This document shows, one piece after another, positions 30,610 through 41,370 of a DNA stretch of 64,000 nucleotides. The stretch comes from Scheffersomyces stipitis CBS 6054 (taxonomy: Eukaryota; Ascomycota; Pichiomycetes; Serinales; Debaryomycetaceae): positions 372,001 through 436,000 of the forward strand of contig NC_009043.1 of assembly GCF_000209165.1 (NCBI RefSeq), in the 5' to 3' direction. Both the position numbers and the translations under genes were made by a program. The notes under the pieces were generated by a model. It ran no database searches. It saw only the letters and a list, made by a program, of their open reading frames with translations, and was not told the DNA's origin. The stretch's first letter is position 1, and every line of letters begins with the position of its first letter.

Positions 30610-31437
30610 ATGGCTCCTCCTACCAGACCTACCAGTGCCGGGGCTAGACTCCAGAAACTTGCATTAACACAACAGTTCTACTGGTTCCTTGGTCATGTGA
30701 TGGCCGTTCTCTTTTTTGCAGTTTCCACCATCAGTTCGTTTATCTTTCCTCGTTCATCGCTTAAGTACTACAGGTTTTCGCTTTTATCGATCCTCGTGAC
30801 TTACGTCATTGTGATCAAGCAGATTTACCTTCGTAAGCTTCTGACTGTGACAGCCACTCGTCTCATTCGTGACGAAAACGTCCAGTACTTTGTTCTTGCT
30901 GGAGTGTTCTACTTGGCTTCCTTCAAGATAGGCGTCGTGGCTGGTTCGCTTTACTCATTTGCCATTTTTGCTGTGTTTCACATTCTCACATACTTTCAGA
31001 ACAACTTGTTGTCGATTGTATTGGCCAATCCTCAGGCTCAACAGCAGGTGAATGCCACTATCAACCAGTTTACCACTAACTACAACCAGCAGGCACTTAT
31101 AGTTGCAGCCAATGCTGAAGCCATGCTTCTCGTGTTGAACGTTTTCCTGGTTTTCCTGGCATTTTTGTTCAACTTGGTGCTCCAACGTGACATTGTCTAC
31201 TTCTTGGTCAAGTTATGGGTAGCTGCTATAACTGTAGTGTTTGTAAAGTTCAGATTCGACTCTAACCAGTACACCAAGCTTGTAATCCAACAGTTTGATC
31301 TCAAGATCAGCGAATTGTTGGCAAGATTCAACAGTACAGCCTTGAACAACTTGTACAATGTCTCGTTCAAGAGCCAATTCCTTCCTCACTACATTGCACC
31401 TATTCAAGTGCCCAAGGAAAACATCAAAAAGACATGA
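30610..31437 (+). CDS. POM33: POM33/PER33-type nuclear envelope protein (TMEM33 family)
   Basis: 275 aa (S. cerevisiae Pom33 279, Per33 273). The start region ARLQKLALTQQFYWFLGHVMAVLFF begins the first membrane segment. Four or more hydrophobic segments run to about residue 210, followed by a cytosolic C-tail with a predicted amphipathic region (KLVIQQFDLKISELLARFNS). Pom33 and Per33 (fission yeast Tts1) act in ER and nuclear-pore membrane organisation. The two S. cerevisiae paralogs cannot be told apart. It is followed on the same strand by SND2. Confidence 0.88.
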   Translation: MAPPTRPTSAGARLQKLALTQQFYWFLGHVMAVLFFAVSTISSFIFPRSSLKYYRFSLLSILVTYVIVIKQIYLRKLLTVTATRLIRDENVQYFVLAGVFYLASFKIGVVAGSLYSFAIFAVFHILTYFQNNLLSIVLANPQAQQQVNATINQFTTNYNQQALIVAANAEAMLLVLNVFLVFLAFLFNLVLQRDIVYFLVKLWVAAITVVFVKFRFDSNQYTKLVIQQFDLKISELLARFNSTALNNLYNVSFKSQFLPHYIAPIQVPKENIKKT

Positions 31438-31821
31438 TTTTGGCCAGAGTACGATGTTGGTCATAGTGCGACATTTGGACAGGTATTGATAAGATGTCGC
31501 ACTTTAATTTCACTATCAGAGTCTCATTATACAAATCATCATGGTCTGCCGAGTGCCATGGCAATATATTTATACATCTGAACTTCTGTCACAACCTAGC
31601 CATCACTATGCTGGAATCAGCATCCCAAATCCTTTTCTCTATTTTTACCTGTAAAGTTATAGTCAATATATTAATTATTTAAGCCTCGTTGTGTAAATGT
31701 CGCATTTTGAAATATCTTGTTGAGGAGATCCACGACATCGCCAATGAACCACTTTCTAGTTGGCTCGTTAAGAAACGTAACGTGAACCAAGCTATTTTGC
31801 GATAACCATTTTGTTATTACT
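31438..31821. other. Spacer POM33-SND2
   Basis: 384 bp of AT-rich DNA holding the POM33 3' end and the SND2 promoter. Nothing else was seen. Confidence 0.5.
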
Positions 31822-32352
31822 ATGGCATCTCAAAGTTCGAAGAAGACGGCTCAGGCCAATACCACTACCTTGAACCAATTGCATGCTATCTCTGCTGGCA
31901 TAAACTTGGCCGTTCTCATCATCGTCTACTTCTTTAGAAGACCATCCAACTACAAACCATGGGTGCTCTTTTCACTTCCTTCCTGGTTTTTCCAGTATAC
32001 TTTGGAGAAGTCTGGTCGTCCAACTTACCAAGGCAACAAACTTGTAAGATCTGGTGAAGATATTCATCATGAAGGGTTGTATGAATACTTCTTCGATATC
32101 ATCTATGTTACATGGATCTTGGATATCCTCATGGTAATCTTGGGCACCAACTACGTGTGGTTTCTCTACTTGGCTATCCCAGGTTATGCAGGCTACAAGA
32201 TCTTTGGCGTAGCTGCACCTTTTTTGAAGAAATCCAAACCAGCTAAAGCAGAAGCTTCTTCAGAGACTTCTGGTGCTGACTCCAAGAGTAAGCGTCAGAC
32301 TAAGTTGGAAGCTAGAAGAGAAAAGGGCCAGGGCCAGGTGCGGTACAGATAA
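31822..32352 (+). CDS. SND2: SND2/ENV10, TMEM208-family ER targeting factor
   Basis: 176 aa. The TMEM208 family layout is visible: an N-terminal Ser/Lys/Thr-rich tail, two membrane hairpin segments (INLAVLIIVYFF near residue 30; WVLFSLPSWFFQYTLE near 50), the conserved GEDIHHEGLYEYFFDIIYVTWI motif, a further membrane segment pair and a basic C-tail. Snd2 (Env10) is the ER membrane component of the SRP-independent SND targeting route. It lies directly upstream of SRP21 on the same strand. Confidence 0.92.
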   Translation: MASQSSKKTAQANTTTLNQLHAISAGINLAVLIIVYFFRRPSNYKPWVLFSLPSWFFQYTLEKSGRPTYQGNKLVRSGEDIHHEGLYEYFFDIIYVTWILDILMVILGTNYVWFLYLAIPGYAGYKIFGVAAPFLKKSKPAKAEASSETSGADSKSKRQTKLEARREKGQGQVRYR

Positions 32353-32980
32353 GTCACAAAATAGACTTGAAAGAAACGAATAGTGAATATTTGATGATGT
32401 ACTGTCGCAATCGTCCAAAGTACCATTTTACTTCATCAAAGCTCTATTATTGTAACTTGAATCTGTATTCAGTGATTGTGAATATCGAACATGTGGAACT
32501 AAAAACAGAACAACCACAGCTTTTCAAAATTGTTTATATTATAACCACCTCCAACGTCTAGTGTATATAGTATATAATAGTTATAACGTGACATTACGAT
32601 CCAGCAACAACAGTTGGCAAAGATTATAATTTAAGTAGAAGTGAGAAGGGCTGCGAAATCAGACCGAATTAAAAATTTGACATATTGACAGAATAAGCAG
32701 ACACTCAATTATTAGAAACATTAACGATTAGTATAGTAAGTACGGGATAGCTTTATAAAAACTGCAACAGTTCGAATAGCACCAGTATTATCTTGTTTAA
32801 TATCAGCCACACACGACGCTCATAAAATCTGGTGGCAGATTTCGCAAACATTTTTCTTAAAGGTTTTAGCTTGGTGAACACTATCAAAAAATCTCAAAGT
32901 GGAAAATCCCAAAGTGAAAAACTCAATTTCTACGATCCACCACTTTCTTGTCATTTCCCCATAAAATTACACCAGAAGAA
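32353..32980. other. Spacer SND2-SRP21
   Basis: 628 bp, AT-rich, with SND2 terminator region and SRP21 promoter. The sequence AAAGTGGAAAA / AAAGTGAAAAA is loosely repeated just before SRP21. No gene was seen. Confidence 0.5.
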
Positions 32981-33490
32981 ATGGGTAAAGTGTCCGACCT
33001 AGAGTCGTTCATAGACGTTGCCTCAGACTTGCTTTCTGCTTATCCGAGTTCAACTACACTTTCAATAACTTATACAAATGTCGCCAAGAAGAGTAAAGAT
33101 TCCAAAGTCACTAAACCTAACACGAAGAAAGCTTCCAATGCTGTTCATTTCAAGTTATTTGAGCCCAAGTCTGGTAAGTGCATCAAGTATAACACATACA
33201 AGATCAAAGAGTTGTCACGTCTTTTGGCATTCATCGGACCTCGTGGTGTAAACGTAGTAACATCCACTTCTACTGGCCAAGACCATGTAGATGGTTTGGC
33301 TTCCATCATGAGTAATGTCAAGTATAGCAACGAAGACGAAAATGTAGCAGTTTCAAGCACGGCAAATGTAGCAGCCAATTCAGGTATTGAAACTCCTGAA
33401 GAATTCAGTCATGATACTACTCCTGTTCCAGCATCAAAACCCGCAACCGCTTCGAAGAAGAAAAACAAGAAGAAAAAGGGAAAGAAGTAA
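32981..33490 (+). CDS. SRP21: Signal recognition particle subunit SRP21 (SRP9 homolog)
   Basis: 169 aa from the ATG at 32981; the frame is open upstream but has no ATG. The SRP9-21 fold is recognisable from ESFIDVASDLLSAYPSSTTLSI, a Lys-rich insert, then VHFKLFEPKSGKCIKYNTYKIKELSRLLAFIGPRGV. The C-terminus is a poly-Lys tail (KKKNKKKKGKK), as in yeast Srp21. It binds the Alu domain of the SRP RNA with Srp14. It is convergent with the MDG1-like gene. Confidence 0.9.
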   Translation: MGKVSDLESFIDVASDLLSAYPSSTTLSITYTNVAKKSKDSKVTKPNTKKASNAVHFKLFEPKSGKCIKYNTYKIKELSRLLAFIGPRGVNVVTSTSTGQDHVDGLASIMSNVKYSNEDENVAVSSTANVAANSGIETPEEFSHDTTPVPASKPATASKKKNKKKKGKK

Positions 33491-34006
33491 CCTAAGAATA
33501 TAAAATAAGTTGAAGAATCCCACCAAATGATCTTTCCTTGAAAGACAACATTTCGACTAAAGATGAACATTTACGTAAGTATATACATGTAGCATCTACG
33601 ACTAAACTAATGCAAATTGAAAAGAACAAAAAGTAGTATTCTGGACTATGTAGGAAATTAAATAGTAGACAACCAACAATCAAGCGACAGAGAACAGGAA
33701 TCAGGATCCCACTTTCTTGCCAGAGAAGAAGAAAAGGCAAACGGTATATCGATTCATAGATACATGTACAATTAGACAGAAGTGAAGCGGGATTAAATAA
33801 AGGGGTTTTAAAGACAGACAATCCTTTTCTTTTGGGCATATGCTTGATTGGATAAAAGTGAAAGTGGAAGAATAGCAAAGATAAAAGCCATCAATGAAAG
33901 TTCAAACCTTCAAAGAGTGAGAGTTCAAACTAAAGTTAACATAGTTAACTATTGCTTCAAGGCTCTATCTATGATAAGCGAAATACAAAGACAACCTCCA
34001 CTGAAG
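33491..34006. other. Convergent 3' region, SRP21 / MDG1-like gene
   Basis: 516 bp. A 115-codon frame on the minus strand (33839-33492) fills most of it but is Phe/Leu/Ser-rich, as expected from the reverse of A-rich 3' sequence, and is not called. No RNA gene was recognised. Confidence 0.45.
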
Positions 34007-35490
34007 CTAGTAGCGGAACAAGCTTCTGAATCTGGAAATGAGAGTATCTCTCTTTCCTTGCGATTCCTTGCTAGTACCAATATCGACTGGACTGCTTCTT
34101 TCAGGACTGGCAGGGTAACCACCGGGAGCCTTCAAGATCTCAACGACGTCGTTGGCAGTATTGTTTTTGTCTGTGGTTCCAGTGGTGACGTTACTCAAAG
34201 TAGCATCAGAATCCTGGGCTACTAACTTTGGCTTATTTCCACTGGCAAACGAGTTCTCTCTCGAGTTGATAGAAGTGTCACCAGTGCTAAAACTGCCTTT
34301 GTTAGAGGTGGAAGATGGGGTGGCAGGAACAGAGACAGTGTCCTTGCCCTTGTTCAAAACCGCCGAGTTAAATAGAGAGTTGGTAGGAGTATTGTACTGA
34401 TCGTCATCACCTTCGTCGTGAGCAGAAGTGACGATGTCGCGGTGAGAATCAAGATGCTCATAATCATTAGTGCCGTCACTAGAACTCGGAATTGAAACGG
34501 CTGCAAACGAAGACGAAGACGTAAGCACTTGGGTCAAGTTTTGGTCTTTGGACTTGACGTCTTCGAGATCCAGAAGAATATCATCCTCGACTTTAACAGG
34601 TAAAGAAACAACTTCGGGAGCCTCAGAAATGTGATGAATTTCAGGCTCAGCGTCCTCGGGAACTTCAACAACCTCCGGAGCTTCCACTTCTTCTGGAACG
34701 TTAACAACATCTTCAGCGAGTTCTTTAATAGAATCTCCTGGGACTTCCTCAGTAACTGGAATTATTTCTGAAACTTCTGGAATAACTTCTTTAGCTTCCT
34801 TAATCTTTTCAACTTCTTTAGTTACTTCTGGAACCTCAGTCTTGGTTGCAGCTACTGGGATAACGGCAGCTTCTGGTTCTTCCTCAAACTCGTGGAACTC
34901 GGTCAACTCAGCAGCTTCAATGACGTTGTTGGCGATTCCGCTGTCGTCATGTTCAGTCTTGTAGAAGTCACTGGTGACCCAATCGTTGCCGTTAACAATA
35001 AACTTGAAGACGAGCTTCTGGCGAGAATCAACTTTGACTACTTGCTGGTAGCCGTCCTCGAAGGCGGATTTGGCGGGAAGGCTCCGGGACCAGTTATCGA
35101 AGCTCCCGGTGATCTGGAGCGAATGGATCTGGTCCGTGTTCACATGGGGCCTACATAGTTAGTATAACTGATACGATAAGAGATATGGTATGATCTGAGA
35201 GACGCTTCGCACAACTGCAGAAGACGCAATTGGCGTGCCTCGCCGCTGAAAACAACACCATCATGTTTGTCTGGCTCTGACGAGTGCAACGGTAGCATGA
35301 ACAGGGGGAGATGACTTAGCGGATACAGCGCTAGGTGTGTTCTGCGCTGCTGGGCCCATTCGCAGGGAAATGTGTGAAAAAATCAGTGTCGCAGCAGCGA
35401 AAAATTCCAGATCAGATAAGCGTGGTTCAGGGATGTGCTGATTATGTAGGACGATACGTACCACTCGATGGTGTAAGTATAGGAGGGCAT
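34007..35490 (-). CDS. MDG1: CRP1/MDG1-family protein with AMPK-type glycogen-binding domain, spliced
   Basis: Exon 1 is only 29 nt (35490-35462, MPSYTYTIEW) and exon 2 is 35150-34007, together 390 aa. The intron (35461-35151, 311 nt) has donor GTACGT, branch point TACTAAC (35164-35158) and TAG acceptor. Splicing restores the start of the AMPK1_CBM domain: YTYTIEW, then LQITGSFDNWSRSLP and FKFIVNGNDWVTSD (about residues 1-75). The rest is acidic and low-complexity, with many Glu-Val-Pro repeats (about residues 100-200), then Ser/Thr-rich, ending SRFRSLFRY. S. cerevisiae Mdg1 affects pheromone signalling and Crp1 binds cruciform DNA. Which paralog this represents is not resolved. Confidence 0.85.
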
Positions 35491-36642
35491 TCTATAAGAA
35501 ACCGTGTAGAGCGGAAGAGTAGAAAGAAAAGTAGAAAGAACAGGGTAGAAAACAAAAAGCAGAAAATGTGGATTAACAAGAAGCAGAAGAAAAGAAAAGA
35601 ATATCAATCAGACGAACCCAGAATCCCGATCCTTAACTCTTACTTTAATAATAATACGCAACCACAAGAGGCGCACCCAAAAGTGCACAAAATTGAATGT
35701 GTAAATGGATTTTTTTCTGATCTCTTATCACAGAAGAGGGGAGCTGCAGAAAACAGATAGAACAGCAGGAGTGGAAGCAGATGAGACCGTCGGAGACTTG
35801 AGATCTGGATCATACAGTGTACGGCCCGTGAATTTCGACCAGCTCCTTGGTCTGTGGTTCCACGCGGCACACGTTTTGCAGAGACGATTTTTGTATGTGT
35901 TTTTGTCTCTGATAAAGAATTGCGAAAGCTGATTCCAAAGTTGGTTCAGATATGATTCAATTCGCGAAAAAAAGTTGTACCAGAATTTCCACGAGTTGAC
36001 TACCATAATTCGGTGTTTCAGCTCGAGAAAACTGCATCTGGGCATCCCGTACGAAGGGGTTGTCAATCAGATAACGTCATGTGACACACAACCGGGAGCA
36101 CCATGCTACGACACACCCAGGGCTTCCAAAGGGCTGAACTGGTGTATGGACCTGATCTGTCTTTCAGGAGACCTCATCTCATCTTGCTCACGTGAGACCA
36201 ACATTTCCACATCTACAGCCCACTGCAATCAAGTGTAGGCTTCTCCACGTGACAGGAGCTGCTTCAGGCGAATGAAATAGTGGCTACACATTCCATATTG
36301 TGTTCAGAAGGAGTCGTTCACAAAGAACCATCTAGACGTGGTTCACCCATTATTTTTTAATTGCCAAGCTCTGCTGTATAATTCTCTACTAATTCTCTAC
36401 TAATTGGAAAAATAGTTGTTTATTTGTTTACGTTTATGGCTTTTTCTGGATTTGACGTGTTTTGTTGTGAATAGTGATGAGCCAAACAGGACCACAAAAT
36501 CCTTCCCATCTCAAGCGTTCGAACATCGGATTTGGCTCTCGGCGTACAAATGGCTCCAGTATGGAAGCACGTCTCGGAAGTATGGATCTACTTTGAAATC
36601 GCTAGTTGTCTCTAAAATTAAGTATCATTCTCTTGATCTAGT
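35491..36642. other. 1.15 kb promoter region of the MDG1-like gene
   Basis: From the MDG1-like start to the ABC transporter stop. The 5' part is Lys/Arg-codon-like purine-rich sequence on the plus strand (35510-35620). A CACGTG-type site occurs at about 36189-36194 and CCACGTGACA at about 36245-36254. No convincing gene or RNA was found. Confidence 0.5.
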
Positions 36643-39600
36643 CTAATTGTAATATTTAACTCTAATATAAATGGACGCCACGGCCACCAAACGGTAGATA
36701 ACCACACAGGCGATGAGTCCTGCAAACATTGCACCCAAATCATTGTCCAAATTATAGTAACTCAACACATCTGCTCCCGTGTTCAAGCTGCATTGCTCTA
36801 CATTGCACTCGAAAAGCTGGTCGGTAAACCCAAGTTTGGCACAGATCCCAACGGCATATTTCATGGGACTGATATAGTTGATTCCCTTGAAAAATGGTGG
36901 CATATGGAGCGACATCGTCCCTCCCATAAAAATGGCTAGAATGACAAAGTTGGTCAAGATATTGACGGCTACCCCCATATGGTTGAAGCAACTGTTAACC
37001 ATAATCCCAAGCGATTCTCCAACGTTGATGGAAATAAACCCTGTAGCAAACATACTGAAGAACATCCCAGCAGTTCGAGGTAATCCACAGACAAATACAA
37101 TGAGAGCACTAAAGAAGAGGCAGGGGACAATTTCTGTAGGAAGCTCATTAAGCAAGTAGGAAATGCTGAACTCAAACACTCCATATGTACCGTCCTTGTA
37201 TTCTTGGTAGAACAAGTTTCTCTCGAACGGGTAAAGTGTGATGTTGTTGACCAACCCGACAAAGTAAAGGTTCAACACTTCTTGGATTAAACCCAATCTG
37301 TTCGAAATACCATCCTGGGTATTCCTCAATGGCGCAAAGAATAAAGTGTGAACTATGGTCAAAAATATGGTCTGACCAGCTCTAGATATGACAACGTCCT
37401 TAGCACGGTAAGATGTAAGTACCTGGCGACTTGCTATGGCAGGAAATGTAACATACATCGGTAATCTCTTGTGGTAGTAGTTTCTGATATCGACTATGTT
37501 GTGAGATGTGACTCTTGTATCAGAACCTCCCTTAAGCTTCCATTGATTGATCAAGTCATCTATTCTTGCCTGGGAGATTTCCTTTTCCTCATTGAAGTTC
37601 TTGCTAACTAAGTCAAGAATGTAGTCAGCAATATTCATATCATCGGGGACCTTGTAGTTCATGCTTGCAAGATATTTTTCTATTCCTCCAGAAGTCCCAT
37701 TGTAAACTACTTTACCCCCACGAGCCAATAGGAGCAACGATCCAAACTTACGGAACATTTCTTCACAAGGCTGGTGAATGGTCAAAATAACTGTAGTTTT
37801 GTTTTCTTCAGCCAATTTATGTAGCAAATTCATGATTGTGACCGAGGTCGAAGAGTCCAACCCTGATGTTGGCTCATCAAGAAACAATATCTTGGGCCTG
37901 GACAACAACTGAATTGCAATAGAAACTCTTCTCTTTTCGCCACCACTAATTCCCTTAACAAATTCAGATCCAATCAATGTCTCAGCACAGTCAATCAATC
38001 CCGTTGTTCTAATTAGGGAATTGATTATATGTGGAATATGTACATGCTCTTCAACTGGCAATCTGACTTTAGCTTGATAATACAAGGTTTCTCTAACTGT
38101 CAAGTTGTGGATCAAGGAATTATCATGCTGAGTGACGTATGCGGATGCCTTTGCTAATTGTTCTGGAGTAATGTCGATAAAGTTGTTTAATTGAAGTTGT
38201 CCATTGGAAGCATATGAGGTAGACTTAGGCAACCTATTGGAAAGGTAATTTAGAAGTGTAGTTTTGCCACTTCCTGAAGGGCCCATTATGACATTCACTT
38301 CGCTGGCTGCAAATGAAGCAGATACATTGTCCAATAGGGTTTTCTCGAAGACTACTTTTCTAAGAAGTGACTTCTTCTGCACATTGAGAGTGACATTTTG
38401 GACATTAACCTCAAGATCTTCATTATCTTGTGCTATAGCATCATCGTCATCATCCGAACATTTCTCTTTGGTAATGGCTTGGTCATGGGGGCCATCTTCC
38501 CCTCCAATCTTGTTCTTCTTGGTTTTGGCGATGGAAACATCAAAGGATTTGAAGTAGAAAACGAAAAATGTCATCAAGTTGAAGCCAACAAACCACACAA
38601 CCAAAATCCCTATTGGTTCAGCAATCCAGTCAATAGGATACCCCAAGTTTTTTAATTGATAGTCACCAGAGTATTGTTCACATCTAGGGTCATCATTGTC
38701 GTATGGGCAGTCACCCATCCAACCAGAAAACTGATTTGCCAAAAGTGCTCCGAAGCCATACCAGAAGTAGGCAATGTACTTCACCCATCTGACATAGACA
38801 GGCATAGTCCTTGCATTGACAAAGTACCCACAAGCACTATTTTGTAATTGGTAGAAAACATTAACAACCAATGACGAGATAGAATAGTCTGGAGAAACAG
38901 CAAAGCAAAACATGGATGCTGACATGGAAATTAACTCCACTAATAGTGTTATAGCAAAATAGATACCAAAGTATGAAGAATCAGTAGGTCCGCCTTGTTC
39001 TGTAGACATCCTCAATCCCCACATGAAGTTCGATATCACGGCAAAAATTAAAGAAACAGGCAAATCTTCCAAGAAGAACTTTGCAAACCGTCTGGAAAGT
39101 ATGAAGCCAGTGATGCTGACATAGTTTTCCAGGTACTCACGGTAAAAAAACACACCATCAGTTGTCCATAACCTCTCAATTTCGAAAAACATCGGGCAGA
39201 AAGCGACAACTTCCAACATTACATAGAGAACCGATGTTATCGATCTTATACCAGCCAAATCTGCCTTTGGCTTGAAAAACATCCAGCCAGTAGCGACAGC
39301 CAATAGCGCCGAACCAACGTTCATGGCTAGAACAGAAAGAACATCACGATAAGAAAGAACAAAAGATCGTTTGGTAAGAACCACCAACTCCCTCATAAAC
39401 GAAATCTTATCTTCTTTTCTTCTACGGAACATCTTTAAGTTAGCTTCAAATTGGCCACTTTCTGACGTTTCAAGAGGAATAAGTTCGTGTTTTCTGCAGG
39501 CTTTCCATTGCTGGACCAAATTGTTGATTCTTAATATAGCTTGCTCTTCGGCTTCCCTTGAGGAGGTATCTTTGACTGACAAGTCCATTATGTAATCTAT

Positions 39601-40458
39601 GAAGGTGGTGTCATTCTTGTGATCAACATCTGATATTCCTAGAGTCTTGAAGTAGGTGCCGGCATCAAGCAAATTTCCAAAGTAGACTACTCGGCCACCT
39701 CTTGTCAATAGACATAATTTATCAAATAAAGCAGTTATTTCTGGTCTTGGTTGGTGGATAGAGATAACGATGGTTATGCCGAATTCAGGAGAAGCAAGCT
39801 TCTTGAGGGTATGAACCAACTTCAACGAGCTGGTGGTATCCAACCCCGTAGTAGGTTCATCTAGAAATAACACCGAAGGTTTAGAAAGTAATTGTATAGC
39901 CAATGAAACTCTTCTCTGTTCACCTCCTGACAAACTTGTGGCATGAGATGAGAATGCAGCCACTCTAGAGTCTCGAATGAGTTGTAACTCCAAGACATCT
40001 ATCAACGACTCTATATACTGAATTTTCTCGAATTCGCTGACACTAGGTGGAAGCCTGAGATCAGCCTGAGTCTTCAACGTTTCATATACTGAAAGTCCCG
40101 GAAGGAAAATATCCGTCTGTTGCATATAGGCATGTTTTATATTTGAAGCCGTATTCTCGCGGCTGTATAGTACACTTCCTTCAAATTTAAGCTTCTTATT
40201 GTGAATAGAAAGTCGCTGCGATAAGGTATTGAGCAATGTTGTCTTACCACTACCTGAACCTCCCATTATAGCCATTATCTGGCCACTTTCCAAGTCGAAA
40301 GAGACATCATCAAGTATCTTTGTTGCCTTGTCCGCGGAGGTTCCAGACTCAAGATCGCTTCGATCCTTAGTTTGGGATTTAACTGAAATTGTGAGACCGC
40401 GGGCCAGAATTGCAACTCTATCCTGGGGAGCTATCCTGAGGATGCTAGAGTCAAGCAT
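36643..40458 (-). CDS. Full-length ABCG-family transporter, YOL075C-like
   Basis: 1271 aa, two tandem NBD-TMD units in the order NBD first (reverse of MFS; WHITE/ABCG layout). First NBD: Walker A GGSGSGKTT at about residue 65, signature LSGGEQRR, Walker B VLFLDEPTTGLD and H-loop SIHQPRPE. Second NBD at about residues 690-920: GPSGSGKTT, ISGGEKRR, ILFLDEPTSGLD and TIHQPCEE. Each is followed by an ABC2-type membrane domain of about six segments. The length and layout match the uncharacterised S. cerevisiae YOL075C (about 1294 aa), not the longer Pdr5/Cdr1 pumps, which lack this start. Substrate unknown. Confidence 0.92.
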   Translation of the reverse strand: MLDSSILRIAPQDRVAILARGLTISVKSQTKDRSDLESGTSADKATKILDDVSFDLESGQIMAIMGGSGSGKTTLLNTLSQRLSIHNKKLKFEGSVLYSRENTASNIKHAYMQQTDIFLPGLSVYETLKTQADLRLPPSVSEFEKIQYIESLIDVLELQLIRDSRVAAFSSHATSLSGGEQRRVSLAIQLLSKPSVLFLDEPTTGLDTTSSLKLVHTLKKLASPEFGITIVISIHQPRPEITALFDKLCLLTRGGRVVYFGNLLDAGTYFKTLGISDVDHKNDTTFIDYIMDLSVKDTSSREAEEQAILRINNLVQQWKACRKHELIPLETSESGQFEANLKMFRRRKEDKISFMRELVVLTKRSFVLSYRDVLSVLAMNVGSALLAVATGWMFFKPKADLAGIRSITSVLYVMLEVVAFCPMFFEIERLWTTDGVFFYREYLENYVSITGFILSRRFAKFFLEDLPVSLIFAVISNFMWGLRMSTEQGGPTDSSYFGIYFAITLLVELISMSASMFCFAVSPDYSISSLVVNVFYQLQNSACGYFVNARTMPVYVRWVKYIAYFWYGFGALLANQFSGWMGDCPYDNDDPRCEQYSGDYQLKNLGYPIDWIAEPIGILVVWFVGFNLMTFFVFYFKSFDVSIAKTKKNKIGGEDGPHDQAITKEKCSDDDDDAIAQDNEDLEVNVQNVTLNVQKKSLLRKVVFEKTLLDNVSASFAASEVNVIMGPSGSGKTTLLNYLSNRLPKSTSYASNGQLQLNNFIDITPEQLAKASAYVTQHDNSLIHNLTVRETLYYQAKVRLPVEEHVHIPHIINSLIRTTGLIDCAETLIGSEFVKGISGGEKRRVSIAIQLLSRPKILFLDEPTSGLDSSTSVTIMNLLHKLAEENKTTVILTIHQPCEEMFRKFGSLLLLARGGKVVYNGTSGGIEKYLASMNYKVPDDMNIADYILDLVSKNFNEEKEISQARIDDLINQWKLKGGSDTRVTSHNIVDIRNYYHKRLPMYVTFPAIASRQVLTSYRAKDVVISRAGQTIFLTIVHTLFFAPLRNTQDGISNRLGLIQEVLNLYFVGLVNNITLYPFERNLFYQEYKDGTYGVFEFSISYLLNELPTEIVPCLFFSALIVFVCGLPRTAGMFFSMFATGFISINVGESLGIMVNSCFNHMGVAVNILTNFVILAIFMGGTMSLHMPPFFKGINYISPMKYAVGICAKLGFTDQLFECNVEQCSLNTGADVLSYYNLDNDLGAMFAGLIACVVIYRLVAVASIYIRVKYYN

Positions 40459-41370
40459 AACTGTTGTGAATGATTACCAAGTATAGCCATACCATTAAGT
40501 TGGCCGGAGAAGGATTGCGAGGAGATTAACTGGATTAAATAATGCCGTTCCACTATCAGGAAAAAAAGTATTTTCCAGGAAGAACCGTTCGGAAAAGAAA
40601 AAATATCAAGCGCAATTGGGAACAATAGAAAATGCGTCTGGTATAACCGACCAACACTAATTTCCACGCCGATATAGCCCCCAAAGAGAATTGCGCTTTG
40701 GTTAGGGCGGTTTACTGACTAATAATTGTCATATATGGCACACAGTACATACGCCGTTGCTCCCCCAATGTATTCTCAGTAGTTGTTGAGGTGGAAAATG
40801 ATTGTATTTTCAATTATTAAGCAAGAGCGCAAATTTCACCTTCGCGCAATTTCTTTGGGTGCATGTGAGCAGTCCCTATCAACCACAAGTAAAACCAGCA
40901 GTAGCGAGCCCTATGAGTCAGAACTGATGGTACTAGGTATCTTGGCCTAGAATTTATACATAACTAATCCAAAGACTTGTTCTAAGAGCTTAGCATATGA
41001 CTAACGAAACCGCTATCTGTTTTGGTGTGCGCAATTGCTTATTTATTTTTTGGCGAACACTTTGTGTGGCTTTGTGCTATTACCAAGTATATGACGGGGG
41101 CTATTAACTTTAACTGTATTATTCGCCGATCTAAAAGTCTTTACGGAAATAAGCTAGTTGCTCCATGGTAGCAAGGATCCTTTGTGCATTATTGAAAAAA
41201 AAAAAGATCATTCGGGGCTTCCGTTGGAGAACCTGAAGAGTAAACGGCTCTACGAATATCGCTGATAAGGTGGCAGTTCTTCAAAGTTTGAACCAAACGT
41301 TAATTTGCCGAATTGGCTTGCTGCACTCCTTGTATGTATTTGTAAGCAGTAATATACAGATTTAATCAAT
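40459..41370. other. 0.9 kb promoter region of the ABC transporter
   Basis: Between the ABC transporter start and the MYG1 stop. AT-rich with an A10-11 tract near 41195-41205. No gene, repeat or RNA was recognised. Confidence 0.5.

Noticed and set aside
33492..33839. 115-codon ATG frame on the minus strand between SRP21 and the MDG1-like gene
   Set aside because: Phe/Leu/Ser/Ile-rich composition expected from the reverse of A-rich 3' sequence, no motif, and it fills a convergent 3' region.
35335..35760. 141-codon plus-strand frame, opposite the first exon and intron of the MDG1-like gene
   Set aside because: No ATG at the start, low-complexity Lys/Arg stretch from purine-rich DNA, antisense to a better supported spliced exon.
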